From JBFHIZ01 sp963666475 (GTDB lineage Bacteria; Bacillota; Clostridia; Lachnospirales; Lachnospiraceae), in contig OY762821.2 in NCBI GenBank assembly GCA_963666475.2, forward strand, positions 806,001 to 870,000: a stretch of DNA of 64,000 nt, in the 5' to 3' direction. Below are positions 25,528 through 33,948 of the stretch, piece after piece. The translations under genes and the position numbers were made by a program. The notes under the pieces were generated by a model that had not been told where the DNA came from, made no database searches, and saw only the letters and a list, made by a program, of their open reading frames with translations. Every line of letters begins with the position of its first letter. Within the stretch, counting starts at the first letter, position 1.

Positions 25528-25956
25528 ATGAATAAAGTAATTTTAATGGGGCGTTTGACAAGAGATCCCGAAGTGAGATATTCACAAGGGGATGGATCAA
25601 TGGCAATAGCGAGATATTCACTGGCTGTTGACAGAAGGGCAAGAAGAGATGCAGAACAGACAGCTGATTTTATCAACTGTGTTGCTTTTGGAAAAAGTGG
25701 TGAATTTGCTGAAAAATATTTCCGCAAGGGCACAAAAGTCATAGTAACTGGAAGAATTCAAACTGGTAGCTATACAAACAAAGAAGGTCAGAAAGTATAT
25801 ACAACAGATGTAGTAGTAGAAGACCAAGAATTTGCTGAAAGCAAAGCAAACTCATCTCAGGATTCATATCAGGCACCAAGTGGTGCAAGTAATGCAGGTG
25901 GAAACGATTTCATGAATATCCCTGATGGATTGGATGATGAAATCCCATTTCTGTAG
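25528..25956 (+). CDS. ssb: Single-stranded DNA-binding protein
   Basis: A 142-residue SSB that coats single-stranded DNA at forks and recruits repair proteins. An N-terminal OB fold (MNKVILMGRLTRDPEVRY, FINCVAFGK, GRIQTGSYTNKEGQKVYTTD) is followed by a short polar linker and the acidic tip DDEIPFL, the docking peptide for partner proteins. It lies between rpsF and rpsR, the usual Firmicute order. Confidence 0.97.
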   Translation: MNKVILMGRLTRDPEVRYSQGDGSMAIARYSLAVDRRARRDAEQTADFINCVAFGKSGEFAEKYFRKGTKVIVTGRIQTGSYTNKEGQKVYTTDVVVEDQEFAESKANSSQDSYQAPSGASNAGGNDFMNIPDGLDDEIPFL

Positions 25957-25977
25957 AATAATATAGGAGGAACAATC

Positions 25978-26232
25978 ATGGCTTATAATAAATCTGATTT
26001 TGCAGGACGTAAAAGAGGCGGAGCACGTAGAAGAAAAAAAGTTTGCGTATTCTGTGGAAAAGACAATGCAATCGACTTTAAAGATGCAAATAAATTAAAA
26101 AGATACATCTCTGAAAGAGGAAAAATTCTTCCAAGAAGAATCACAGGAAACTGTGCAAAACATCAGAGAGCGTTGACAGTAGCTATCAAAAGAGCTCGTC
26201 ATTTAGCAATTATCCCTTATGTACAGGATTAA
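25978..26232 (+). CDS. rpsR: 30S ribosomal protein S18
   Basis: An 84-residue basic protein. The N-terminus is rich in Arg/Lys (GRKRGGARRRKKVCVFCGKD). The core YISERGKILPRRITGNCAKHQRAL (given here only as landmarks YISERGKI and PRRITGNCAKHQ) is characteristic. CVFC plus the downstream cysteine suggests the zinc-binding form. AGGAGG lies upstream; the operon terminator follows. Confidence 0.97.
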   Translation: MAYNKSDFAGRKRGGARRRKKVCVFCGKDNAIDFKDANKLKRYISERGKILPRRITGNCAKHQRALTVAIKRARHLAIIPYVQD

Positions 26233-26246
26233 TATCTAAAAATAAC

Positions 26247-26290
26247 AAAAGCCGCTTGAGCATTTGCTTAGGTGGCTTTTTTTTCTTTTT
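26247..26290 (+). terminator. Terminator of rpsF-ssb-rpsR
   Basis: AAAGCCGCTTGAGC, loop ATTT, GCTTAGGTGGCTTT with a few mismatches, followed by a long T run. Confidence 0.85.
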
Positions 26291-26348
26291 AAACAGGAAA
26301 GATTATGATATACTAGATAATATGGTTTTTTCATAATGGAGGACTGCC

Positions 26349-28394
26349 ATGAGCAAAAAATTAAAACTTAGCAGAAAAATGCAGTTGTATTTAGAAGCAT
26401 CATTAATTTTGGGGATTTTACTTGTAGCTGTAAATATCGCAATTTATCTTGTAGATATCTATGCAGGTGGATTGCTTAGTCTGTTTGCAATTATTTATTT
26501 TGCAGTCATAATTGTGTTGTTTTTTTATAATAAGAAACTAATATTCGATGAGTTGATCAGTTTTGCTACTCAATACGGACAAGTTCAAAAACGACTTCTT
26601 CGTGAACTAGAACTTCCACATGCATTAATGGATGAAAAAGGAAGAATTGTTTGGACGAATCATGAATTTGAAAAAATTACGGAAAAGAAAAAAGGATATC
26701 GAAAATCGATTACTACAATTTTTCCTGGAATACAACCGGACAAATTTCCAATTGATTCTTCCGTGACAGAGATGGATGTAGAGTATGGGGAAAGATATTA
26801 TCACGTTAAAATGAAACGTGTTGACTTGAACGAAATGTTTCATGCTTCACCATCTGTTCATATAGAAGATTATCAGGCTTTTTTGACGGCCATCTATTTG
26901 TTTGATGAAACTGCATTACGTTATGCACTGCAGGAGAACGATGACCAAAGTCTTGCTGTTGGATTAATTTACTTAGATAATTTTGAGGAAGCACTAAATA
27001 GTGTTGAGGAAGTAAGAAGAGCACTATTGATTGCCCTGATTGATCGAAAGGTAAACAAATATATTTCTGCGATCGATGGAATCGTAAAAAAATTAGAAAA
27101 AGATAAATACATCGTAGTTTTGAGAAAAAAAGCTTTGCTACAATTGGAAGAAAAAAGATTTGAGTTATTGGAAGATGTAAAAACGGTCAATATTGGAGAT
27201 GAAATGTCGATGACCTTAAGCATAGGAATTGGGCTTGGGGGATTGAGCTACTCTCAGAACTATGAATATGCCAGATCCTCTATCGATCTTGCTCTTGCAA
27301 GAGGTGGAGATCAGGCGGTAATCAAGAACGCAGATTCCATATCCTATTTTGGTGGAAAGTCTCAACAGATCGAGAAGAGTACACGAGTAAAAGCACGAGT
27401 AAAAGCACAAGCGATGAAAGAAATCATCGATGGAAAAGACAAAGTTTTGATCATGGGACATCGATTGACCGATGTAGATAGCTTTGGTGCTGCAATTGGT
27501 GTATATTGTGTGTCGAGAGCACTCGAAAAGCCCGCGCATATTATTATTGATCATGTTTCAACATCGGTTAAGAATATGTTATCTTTGTTTACTTCAAATT
27601 CGGAATATCCGGAAGACATGTTTTTGACCTCTTCACAGGCACTTGCAATGGTAGATAATTCCACTGTATTGGTTGTTGTAGACGTCAACAAACCGTCCAT
27701 CACTGAAGCACCGGAAGTAGCAAAGGAATGCAAAACAACAATCGTCATTGATCATCATAGACAAGGTACGGAAGTATTTGATAATCCGACGTTATCCTAC
27801 GTTGAGCCTTACGCGTCTTCTGCATGTGAAATGGTATCTGAAATTTTACAGTATGTTAGTGATAATGTAAAAGTAAAAGGAATTGAAGCAGATTGTATGT
27901 ATTCTGGTATTATGATAGATACCAATGGATTTGTTGCAAAAACAGGAGTTCGTACCTTTGAAGCGGCAGCTTACCTACGACGAAATGGGGCGGATGTTAC
28001 AAGAGTTCGTAAAATGTTTCGTGAAGATCCTACGGAATATATCATTAAGGCAAAAGCGGTCAGCCAGGCAGAGTTATACAAGGATTCCTATGCAATTTCA
28101 ATTGTAAAAGGTGAAAAATTAGTCAGCCCTACAATTGTTGGCGCGCAGGCAGCGAACGAATTATTAAATATTAAAGGTATTAAAGCAAGTTTTATTTTCA
28201 CGGAGTTTCAAAACAAAATTTACATTAGTGCTCGTTCAATTGACGAAGTCAATGTGCAGATTATCACCGAACGTTTAGGTGGTGGTGGACATATGAATAT
28301 TGCGGGCGCTCAGATTGAAGATTGCAGTGTGGAAGAAGCAATTCAAATGCTAAAAGAAACACTAGATGATATGGAAGAGGAAGGAGCAATATAA
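26349..28394 (+). CDS. gdpP: Cyclic-di-AMP phosphodiesterase, GdpP type
   Basis: Membrane-bound enzyme that degrades c-di-AMP. It has 681 residues in the family order: two N-terminal membrane spans (about 15-60), a PAS-like domain (about 85-140), a degenerate GGDEF domain (about 170-325, no GGDEF motif), and a DHH domain with GHRLTDVDSFGAAIG and IDHHRQ. A DHHA1 domain with GGGGHMNIAGAQI comes last. GGAGG lies upstream of ATG at 26349. rplI starts inside its stop codon (TAATG), and gdpP-rplI-dnaB is a conserved Firmicute order. Confidence 0.95.
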   Translation: MSKKLKLSRKMQLYLEASLILGILLVAVNIAIYLVDIYAGGLLSLFAIIYFAVIIVLFFYNKKLIFDELISFATQYGQVQKRLLRELELPHALMDEKGRIVWTNHEFEKITEKKKGYRKSITTIFPGIQPDKFPIDSSVTEMDVEYGERYYHVKMKRVDLNEMFHASPSVHIEDYQAFLTAIYLFDETALRYALQENDDQSLAVGLIYLDNFEEALNSVEEVRRALLIALIDRKVNKYISAIDGIVKKLEKDKYIVVLRKKALLQLEEKRFELLEDVKTVNIGDEMSMTLSIGIGLGGLSYSQNYEYARSSIDLALARGGDQAVIKNADSISYFGGKSQQIEKSTRVKARVKAQAMKEIIDGKDKVLIMGHRLTDVDSFGAAIGVYCVSRALEKPAHIIIDHVSTSVKNMLSLFTSNSEYPEDMFLTSSQALAMVDNSTVLVVVDVNKPSITEAPEVAKECKTTIVIDHHRQGTEVFDNPTLSYVEPYASSACEMVSEILQYVSDNVKVKGIEADCMYSGIMIDTNGFVAKTGVRTFEAAAYLRRNGADVTRVRKMFREDPTEYIIKAKAVSQAELYKDSYAISIVKGEKLVSPTIVGAQAANELLNIKGIKASFIFTEFQNKIYISARSIDEVNVQIITERLGGGGHMNIAGAQIEDCSVEEAIQMLKETLDDMEEEGAI

Positions 28395-28840
28395 TGAAAG
28401 TTATTTTACTGGAAGATGTTAAAAAATTAGGAAAAAAGGGAGACATTGTAGACGTAAGCGATGGATATGCAAGAAACTTTGTCTTACATAAAAATCTTGG
28501 AATTGAAGCTACAAGTAAGAATCTTAATGATTTAAAACTTAAACAGGCGAACGACAAGAGAATCAAACAGGAAATTTTACAAGAAGCATTGGATTTTAAA
28601 GAAGAGTTAGATAAAAAGCAGATTACAGTAGGAATTAAAGCTGGTGAAGGTGGAAAAGTATTTGGATCTGTTTCTAGTAAAGAAATCGCAAAAGCTTTTT
28701 TTGAGCAAGAAAATGTAGAAATTGATAAGAAAAAAATTCTTTTAAAAGATGCAATTAAAGCATTTGGAAATTACGATGTGGATGTAAAGCTACACCCTGA
28801 GGTTACTGCAACATTACATATTAAAGTAGTGGAAGAATAG
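28394..28840 (+). CDS. rplI: 50S ribosomal protein L9
   Basis: A 148-residue two-domain L9: the N-terminal rRNA-binding domain (MKVILLEDVKKLGKKGDIV, DGYARNFV), a long central helix and a C-terminal domain (GEGGKVFGSVSSKEIAKAF, LHPEVTATLHIKV). It is translationally coupled to gdpP. Confidence 0.97.
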   Translation: MKVILLEDVKKLGKKGDIVDVSDGYARNFVLHKNLGIEATSKNLNDLKLKQANDKRIKQEILQEALDFKEELDKKQITVGIKAGEGGKVFGSVSSKEIAKAFFEQENVEIDKKKILLKDAIKAFGNYDVDVKLHPEVTATLHIKVVEE

Positions 28841-28880
28841 GGGATGCATCCTAATTTGAGTATATAGGAGGAGAGTAGCC

Positions 28881-30239
28881 ATGCCTACGATGGAAGAGGC
28901 TGTCTTAAAACGAGTGTTACCTCACAGCACGGAAGCTGAGCAATCAGTGATCGGAGCCATGTTTATTGATCCACAGGCAATTACTGTGGCGTCAGAGATT
29001 GTAATTGGCGAGGATTTTTTTAGTAAAGCATATGGAATATTATTTGACACCATGGTAGAACTTCACGAAGGGAGTAAACCGGTCGATCTTGTCACGTTGC
29101 AGGCAGAATTGCAGGAAAAAGAGGTGCCTCCCGAAGTACGAAGTTTGGAATTTGTAAAAGATTTGGTTTCGTTTGTGCCAACATCCGCAAATGTAAAATA
29201 CTATGCAGAGATTGTTGCGAAAAAATCGACATTACGCAGACTCATACGTGCGAATGATGAAATTGCAAACCAATGCTACATGGAAAAAGAGGACATGGAA
29301 ACACTTCTTGAAGAAACAGAAAAGAAGATTTTCGAAATTGTACAAAAAAGAAATACCGGAGATTTTACACCAATTGAGCAAGTCGTAAAAGATGCTTTGG
29401 GCAGAATTCAGGATGCTGCAAAACAAAAAGGTGCAGTTACAGGAATTCCTACCGGGTTCACCGATTTGGATTATAAAACTGCAGGATTCCAGCCATCGGA
29501 TTTCATTTTGATTGCGGCGAGACCTTCTATGGGAAAAACAGCTTTTGTTTTGAATGTTGCGCAGCATGTTGCTTTTAAGAAGAACAAGACGGTAGCTGTA
29601 TTTAGTTTGGAAATGTCAAAACAGCAGCTTGTCAATCGTTTGCTATCTTTGGAATCAAGTGTTAACTCGCAGGCAATTCGTACAGGTCGTCTGAATGATA
29701 TGGAATGGATGGATTTGATCACCGCAGCGGAAACGGTAAGTGGATCGGGATTGGTAATAGATGATACCCCTGGTATTACGGTTGCAGAGCTGCGCTCCAA
29801 ATGTAGAAAATTAAAAATGGAAAAGAATTTATCCATGATACTGATCGATTATTTGCAGTTGATGACAGGAAGAGGTAAAAATGAGTCTAGACAGCAAGAA
29901 ATTTCAGATATTTCTAGATCTTTAAAAGCATTGGCGAGAGAATTGGATGTACCGGTAATCGCGTTATCACAGTTGAGTCGAGCGGTTGAACAACGACCAG
30001 ATCATCGACCTGTATTATCTGACTTGAGAGAGTCGGGAGCTATCGAGCAGGATGCTGACGTTGTTATGTTTATTTATCGTGATGATTATTATCATCCAGA
30101 TACAGAGAAAAAAGGAATTGCAGATATTATTATTGCAAAACAAAGAAATGGTCCGATTGGAGATGTTCAGCTCTTATGGATGCCAGATTATACAAGATTT
30201 GCAAACTTAGAAAGACGTCCAATGGATTATGGAGAATAA
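28881..30239 (+). CDS. dnaB: Replicative DNA helicase
   Basis: Hexameric helicase of the replication fork, 452 residues. The N-terminal DnaB domain (HSTEAEQSVIGAMFID) is followed by a RecA-like motor with Walker A RPSMGKTAF, SLEMSKQQLVNRL, Walker B MILIDYLQLM and the arginine-finger region QRNGPIGDVQL. AGGAGG lies upstream. A strong terminator begins within its stop codon. Confidence 0.97.
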   Translation: MPTMEEAVLKRVLPHSTEAEQSVIGAMFIDPQAITVASEIVIGEDFFSKAYGILFDTMVELHEGSKPVDLVTLQAELQEKEVPPEVRSLEFVKDLVSFVPTSANVKYYAEIVAKKSTLRRLIRANDEIANQCYMEKEDMETLLEETEKKIFEIVQKRNTGDFTPIEQVVKDALGRIQDAAKQKGAVTGIPTGFTDLDYKTAGFQPSDFILIAARPSMGKTAFVLNVAQHVAFKKNKTVAVFSLEMSKQQLVNRLLSLESSVNSQAIRTGRLNDMEWMDLITAAETVSGSGLVIDDTPGITVAELRSKCRKLKMEKNLSMILIDYLQLMTGRGKNESRQQEISDISRSLKALARELDVPVIALSQLSRAVEQRPDHRPVLSDLRESGAIEQDADVVMFIYRDDYYHPDTEKKGIADIIIAKQRNGPIGDVQLLWMPDYTRFANLERRPMDYGE

Positions 30240-30267
30240 AAAAACCCCAGGAAACTGGGGTTTTTTT
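30238..30267. terminator. Bidirectional terminator between dnaB and the ferredoxin gene
   Basis: A perfect hairpin CCCCAG-GAAA-CTGGGG flanked by A and T runs. It serves dnaB on the plus strand and the convergent ferredoxin on the minus strand. Confidence 0.93.
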
Positions 30268-30277
30268 AGTAAAATTA

Positions 30278-30445
30278 TTATGCAGAAATTGCATCAACTG
30301 GACACTGTGATGCACAAGCACCGCAATCGATACAAGAATCAGCGTCGATCTCATATTGAGATGCACCTTCTGAAATTGCTTCAACTGGACAAGCGTCAAC
30401 GCATGAACCACAGCTGATACATTCTTCACTAATTACATATGCCAT
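30278..30445 (-). CDS. Small 2[4Fe-4S] ferredoxin
   Basis: A 55-residue electron carrier. Minus-strand ATG at 30445 lies 8 nt after AAGGAGGT. The protein begins MAYVISEECISCGSCVDAC and contains two cluster motifs, CISCGSCVDACP and CIDCGACASQCP (CxxCxxCxxxCP twice), with the usual internal symmetry. It is typical of the clostridial ferredoxin used by pyruvate:ferredoxin oxidoreductase and hydrogenase. It has its own promoter and terminator and lies next to, but separate from, the pfl genes. Confidence 0.95.
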   Translation of the reverse strand: MAYVISEECISCGSCVDACPVEAISEGASQYEIDADSCIDCGACASQCPVDAISA

Positions 30446-30480
30446 CTGGTAGTACCTCCTTTAGATTATGAACTATTCAT

Positions 30481-30499
30481 GTAAACATAGAATGTTTAC
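30481..30499. promoter_or_regulatory. Dyad in the ferredoxin leader
   Basis: GTAAACAT-AGA-ATGTTTAC, a perfect 8-bp inverted repeat between the ferredoxin promoter and its ribosome binding site. It could be an operator or an mRNA 5' hairpin. Confidence 0.5.
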
Positions 30500-30517
30500 T
30501 GATTACCATTATGATTC

Positions 30518-30546
30518 ATTTTAACCCAACAATTCGATTATTACAA
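30518..30546 (-). promoter_or_regulatory. Ferredoxin promoter
   Basis: On the minus strand, TTGTAA, 17-nt spacer, TAAAAT. Confidence 0.6.
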
Positions 30547-30585
30547 GTAAATTGTCGTACTCTGTTGTATTTTATAGTGTGCATT

Positions 30586-31338
30586 TTATGAATTTTTTGT
30601 TCGACTGGATTTGATTCCTTTTAAAACCCACTTCTTAAGTTCAATCGCATTTTCTGGATCAAGTGGAGGCGTATCTTTTAAGCGATAAGGAATTTGTAAC
30701 GCATCATATTTGGCAATGCCCATATTGTGGTAGGGAAGTACATCTAAAGCTTTTAAAGTTTTTAGTGTGCCAATAAATTCACCAAGGTGGTATAAATCAT
30801 CCGGATCGTCAGTTAATCCAGGTACGATGACATGCCTGATATACATGTCAACATTATGGTCGGATAAATACTTTGCAAATTCTAGGATGTTTTGATTAGA
30901 ACATCCGGTCATTTTTTTATGTTTCTCATCATCAATTTGTTTGATGTCTAGCATCACTAAATCGATGACGGGTAATAATTGGTCCAATTTCTCCATAAAA
31001 ACAGAATCCTCTGGTTGAAATGAAACTCCAGAAGTATCTAAACAAGTGTGTATATTTGATCTCTTGGCTTTCGTAAATAAATCAATTAAGAAATCCATTT
31101 GAAGCATGGGTTCACCGCCAGTCACAGTAATACCGCCGGTACGATAAAACCCTGCATTTTTCTGAAATTGCTTCAGTAAATCGTCGGTATCCATCATACG
31201 ATTCTTGTCTGTATTCCAAGTGTCGGGGTTGTGGCAGTAGGCGCACCGCATAGGGCAGCCTTGTAAAAAAATGACAAAACGAACACCTGGACCATCAACA
31301 CTTCCAAATGTTTCAATTGAGTGAACGTTACCTAACAT
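30586..31338 (-). CDS. pflA: Pyruvate formate-lyase activating enzyme
   Basis: Radical SAM enzyme that installs the glycyl radical on pyruvate formate-lyase. ATG at 31338 (GGAG 5 nt upstream) gives 250 residues beginning MLGNVHSIETFGSVDGPGVR, the standard start; the in-frame ATG at 31368 lacks support. The cluster motif is CPMRCAYCHNPDTW (CxxxCxxC), followed by the SAM-binding GGITVTGGEPMLQ. It lies downstream of the split pfl genes on the same strand, separated by a hairpin. Confidence 0.96.
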   Translation of the reverse strand: MLGNVHSIETFGSVDGPGVRFVIFLQGCPMRCAYCHNPDTWNTDKNRMMDTDDLLKQFQKNAGFYRTGGITVTGGEPMLQMDFLIDLFTKAKRSNIHTCLDTSGVSFQPEDSVFMEKLDQLLPVIDLVMLDIKQIDDEKHKKMTGCSNQNILEFAKYLSDHNVDMYIRHVIVPGLTDDPDDLYHLGEFIGTLKTLKALDVLPYHNMGIAKYDALQIPYRLKDTPPLDPENAIELKKWVLKGIKSSRTKNS

Positions 31339-31379
31339 GGAACTCCAATCTGCGTGTAATGTACGCATATAAATTAAGT

Positions 31380-31406
31380 GGGAGTGAAAGCAATGCTTTC
31401 ACTCCC
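31380..31406. terminator. Hairpin between the pfl genes and pflA
   Basis: A perfect 12-bp stem GGGAGTGAAAGC with loop AAT. The T run lies on the plus-strand side; on the minus strand (the direction of pfl transcription) only ACTTAATTT follows. It probably acts as a processing hairpin or leaky terminator that lowers pflA relative to pfl. Confidence 0.65.
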
Positions 31407-31421
31407 TTTTTAACTTGAAAA

Positions 31422-31679
31422 TTAACTACAACAGCCGAACCCGCATGAATCATGAAATGTACGAGAAATGACTTCGTCTTGCTGCTCTCTAGTGAGCTTG
31501 ATAAAGTTTACCGCATATCCTGAAACTCGGATGGTAAGCTGAGGATATTTTTCTGGATGAACTTGCGCATCACGCAGAACTTCTCTGTTTAGGACATTGA
31601 CGTTTAAGTGATGTCCACCTTTCTCTGCATATCCGTCTAATAAACTAACTAAATTATCGATTTGTTTTGTAGATGCCAT
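31422..31679 (-). CDS. Separate glycyl-radical subunit of pyruvate formate-lyase (GrcA/YfiD-like)
   Basis: An 85-residue protein equal to the C-terminal glycyl-radical domain that normally ends PFL. It has HHLNVNVLNREVLRDAQ, then HPEKYPQLTIRVSGYAVNF with the radical glycine in RVSGYAV, then LTREQQDEVISRTFHD. ATG at 31679 has its own AAGGAGGT 7 nt upstream and lies 13 bp after the clean TAA stop of the catalytic gene. Instead of the usual short end it finishes CGFGCCS, an added cysteine-rich tail. It resembles the spare radical domain YfiD/GrcA of E. coli, but here the main enzyme has no domain of its own. Confidence 0.93.
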   Translation of the reverse strand: MASTKQIDNLVSLLDGYAEKGGHHLNVNVLNREVLRDAQVHPEKYPQLTIRVSGYAVNFIKLTREQQDEVISRTFHDSCGFGCCS

Positions 31680-31692
31680 AATCATAACCTCC

Positions 31693-33741
31693 TTATTCGA
31701 TACCTGATAAATCAATTTCAATGTCACCGGTAAAGATTTCTTCGCCTTTACCTAGTGCATCAGGAATGATTGTAAATGTGTTTGAAATTCCATCTAGCGC
31801 GTCCGTAAAAGGAATTTTTGAAACGGACGAGAGAGAAGCGATTGCTCCATGTGTATCTCTTCGATGCATTGGATTTGCTCCCGGTGCAAAAGGTTCGCCC
31901 TGAACACGGCCATCCGGTGTATTTCCTGTGGCTTTTCCGTAGACTACATTGGATGTAATTGTAAGAATGGACATGGAAGGGAATCCGTCACGGTAAGTTG
32001 GATGCTTTCTAATATAATTCATAAATGAAGAAACAACTTCGCTTGCGATACTGTCCACCAGGTCGTTATCATTACCATATTTTGGGAAATCTCCTTCAAT
32101 TTGGTAATCAACAATCAAACCATTCTCATCACGTATGCATTTTACTTTTGCATATTTGATAGCAGATAAGGAGTCCGCTACAACGGATAGTCCGGCGATT
32201 CCGGTAGCAAAATAACGTTTTACATCTTTGTCATGAAGTGCCATTTGCAGTTTTTCATAACTATATTTGTCATGCATGTAATGTATGATATTTAGTGAGT
32301 TCACATAAATTCTTGCCAACCATTTCATCATATCGTGAAATTTGCTCATTACATCATCATAGTCTAAATAATCACCTTCTACAGGTCGGTATTTTGGTCC
32401 GATTTGTTCATGACTAATTTCATCAACCCCACCATTGATAGCGTATAATAGGCATTTTGCAAGGTTTGCTCGTGCTCCAAAGAACTGCATTTCTTTTCCG
32501 ATTCGCATGGAGGAAACGCAGCAGGCAATCGCATAGTCGTCGCCATGAACTGGACGCATCAAATCATCGTTTTCATATTGAAGTGATGATGTTTCGATGG
32601 ACATTTTTGCGCAATAACGTTTGAAACTCATTGGTAACTGAGTTGACCATAATACGGTTAAGTTCGGCTCTGGTGAAGCTCCCAAATTGGATAGAGTATG
32701 AAGATAGCGGAAAGAACTTTTTGTAACAAGTGGTCGGCCATCTAAACCAATTCCGGCAATGGATTCGGTCACCCAGACTGGATCACCTGCAAAAATAGTA
32801 TTGTATTCAGGGGTTCTTGCAAAGCGAACCAAACGCAACTTCATAATGAAATGATCAATAAACTCTTGTATTTCTTGCTCTGTAAATGTTCCGTTGTTTA
32901 AGTCGCGCTCTGCATAACAGTCAATAAATGTTGAAGTACGACCAAGAGACATTGCAGCACCATTTTGCTCTTTCACAGCTGCAAGATATCCAAAATACAT
33001 AGCTTGAATCGCCTCTTTGGTATTGTTGGCTGGTTTTCTTAAATCATAGCCATAGATTTCTCCAAGTTTGATCAAGTCTTTTAAAGCTCGAATCTGTTCG
33101 GATAATTCTTCTCTGGCACGAATGGTATCAGGGGTCATTACAGTTGGGGTCGTGTCTTTTTGCATATGTTTGTCTTGAATCAGACGATCGACTCCGTACA
33201 GAGCTACTCTTCGATAGTCGCCGATAATACGGCCTCTTCCATATGAATCTGGAAGACCGGTAATGATATGAGAGCTTCTGCATTTACGCATATCTTCTGT
33301 ATAGACGTCGAAAACACCATCATTATGTGTTTTTCTATGTTTTCTGAAAAATTCAGAAATCATAGGATCAACAGTATACCCATTGTCTTGGCAAGCCTTT
33401 TCTGCCATACGAATGCCTCCATATGGTTGAAGTGAACGCTTAAATGGTTTGTCGGTTTGGAATCCGACGATGGTTTCTTTGGTTTGATCTAAGTAAGCCG
33501 GTCCATGTGAAGTGATTGTTGAGATGACTTTGGTGTCCATATCCAGGACTCCTCCGGCATTTCTTTCTTGTTCTGCTAGTTCGGAAACAATTTCCCATAG
33601 TTCGGTTGTATTATTTGTAGGTGGTGCTAAAAAAGACTCATCTCCTTCATACGGTAAGTAGTTTCTTTGGATGAAATCTCGGACATCGATTTCTCGTTCC
33701 CACTTTCCACCAGTAAAATCTTTCCATGCTATTTCGGACAT
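31693..33741 (-). CDS. pflB: Pyruvate formate-lyase catalytic chain lacking the glycyl-radical domain
   Basis: Converts pyruvate and CoA to acetyl-CoA and formate in fermentation. It has 682 residues against about 750 for full-length PFL. The active-site cysteine pair is present in YAIACCVSSMRIG, followed by QFFGARANLAKCLLYAINGG. The chain ends shortly after NTFTIIPDALGKGEEIFTGD, just before the position where the radical domain would start. That domain is encoded by the next gene, so the holoenzyme must assemble from two chains. AGGAGG lies 5 nt upstream of ATG at 33741. Confidence 0.95.
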   Translation of the reverse strand: MSEIAWKDFTGGKWEREIDVRDFIQRNYLPYEGDESFLAPPTNNTTELWEIVSELAEQERNAGGVLDMDTKVISTITSHGPAYLDQTKETIVGFQTDKPFKRSLQPYGGIRMAEKACQDNGYTVDPMISEFFRKHRKTHNDGVFDVYTEDMRKCRSSHIITGLPDSYGRGRIIGDYRRVALYGVDRLIQDKHMQKDTTPTVMTPDTIRAREELSEQIRALKDLIKLGEIYGYDLRKPANNTKEAIQAMYFGYLAAVKEQNGAAMSLGRTSTFIDCYAERDLNNGTFTEQEIQEFIDHFIMKLRLVRFARTPEYNTIFAGDPVWVTESIAGIGLDGRPLVTKSSFRYLHTLSNLGASPEPNLTVLWSTQLPMSFKRYCAKMSIETSSLQYENDDLMRPVHGDDYAIACCVSSMRIGKEMQFFGARANLAKCLLYAINGGVDEISHEQIGPKYRPVEGDYLDYDDVMSKFHDMMKWLARIYVNSLNIIHYMHDKYSYEKLQMALHDKDVKRYFATGIAGLSVVADSLSAIKYAKVKCIRDENGLIVDYQIEGDFPKYGNDNDLVDSIASEVVSSFMNYIRKHPTYRDGFPSMSILTITSNVVYGKATGNTPDGRVQGEPFAPGANPMHRRDTHGAIASLSSVSKIPFTDALDGISNTFTIIPDALGKGEEIFTGDIEIDLSGIE

Positions 33742-33849
33742 GTTATCCTCCTTTGGATTTCTTGTATTGTATTTCTATTGTTTTTTTAGTTTATACAAGA
33801 AGCAAAAAAATAGTTGTTGCATGAGCAACGTATCATTGCTACGTGAACA

Positions 33850-33884
33850 ATTATAAGTGAAATGACGAACATCGTCAATGTTCG
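33850..33884 (-). promoter_or_regulatory. pfl promoter with an overlapping operator-like dyad
   Basis: On the minus strand, TTGACG (33873-33878), 17-nt spacer, TATAAT (33850-33855). A perfect inverted repeat CGAACAT-N5-ATGTTCG (33866-33884) covers the -35 box, the place expected for a repressor or redox regulator. It does not match the Rex or Fnr consensus. The leader downstream contains short hairpins such as GTTGC-TCAT-GCAAC. Confidence 0.7.
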
Positions 33885-33901
33885 CAATATATGAAAATGG
33901 G

Positions 33902-33947
33902 AAAAAAAGCCAAGTAAATATGTAACATATTTTACTTGGCTTTTTTT
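33902..33947 (-). terminator. mecA terminator
   Basis: A 17-bp stem (AAAAAAAGCCAAGTAAA with its complement) around an 11-nt loop, with T runs on both strands. It directly follows the mecA stop. Confidence 0.88.
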
Positions 33948-33948
33948 G

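Noticed and set aside
31680..31700. Assembly frameshift as the cause of the split pflB
   Set aside because: The catalytic gene ends in a clean TAA, and the second gene has its own AAGGAGGT and ATG at correct spacing, which a simple frameshift would not create. Raw reads would settle it.
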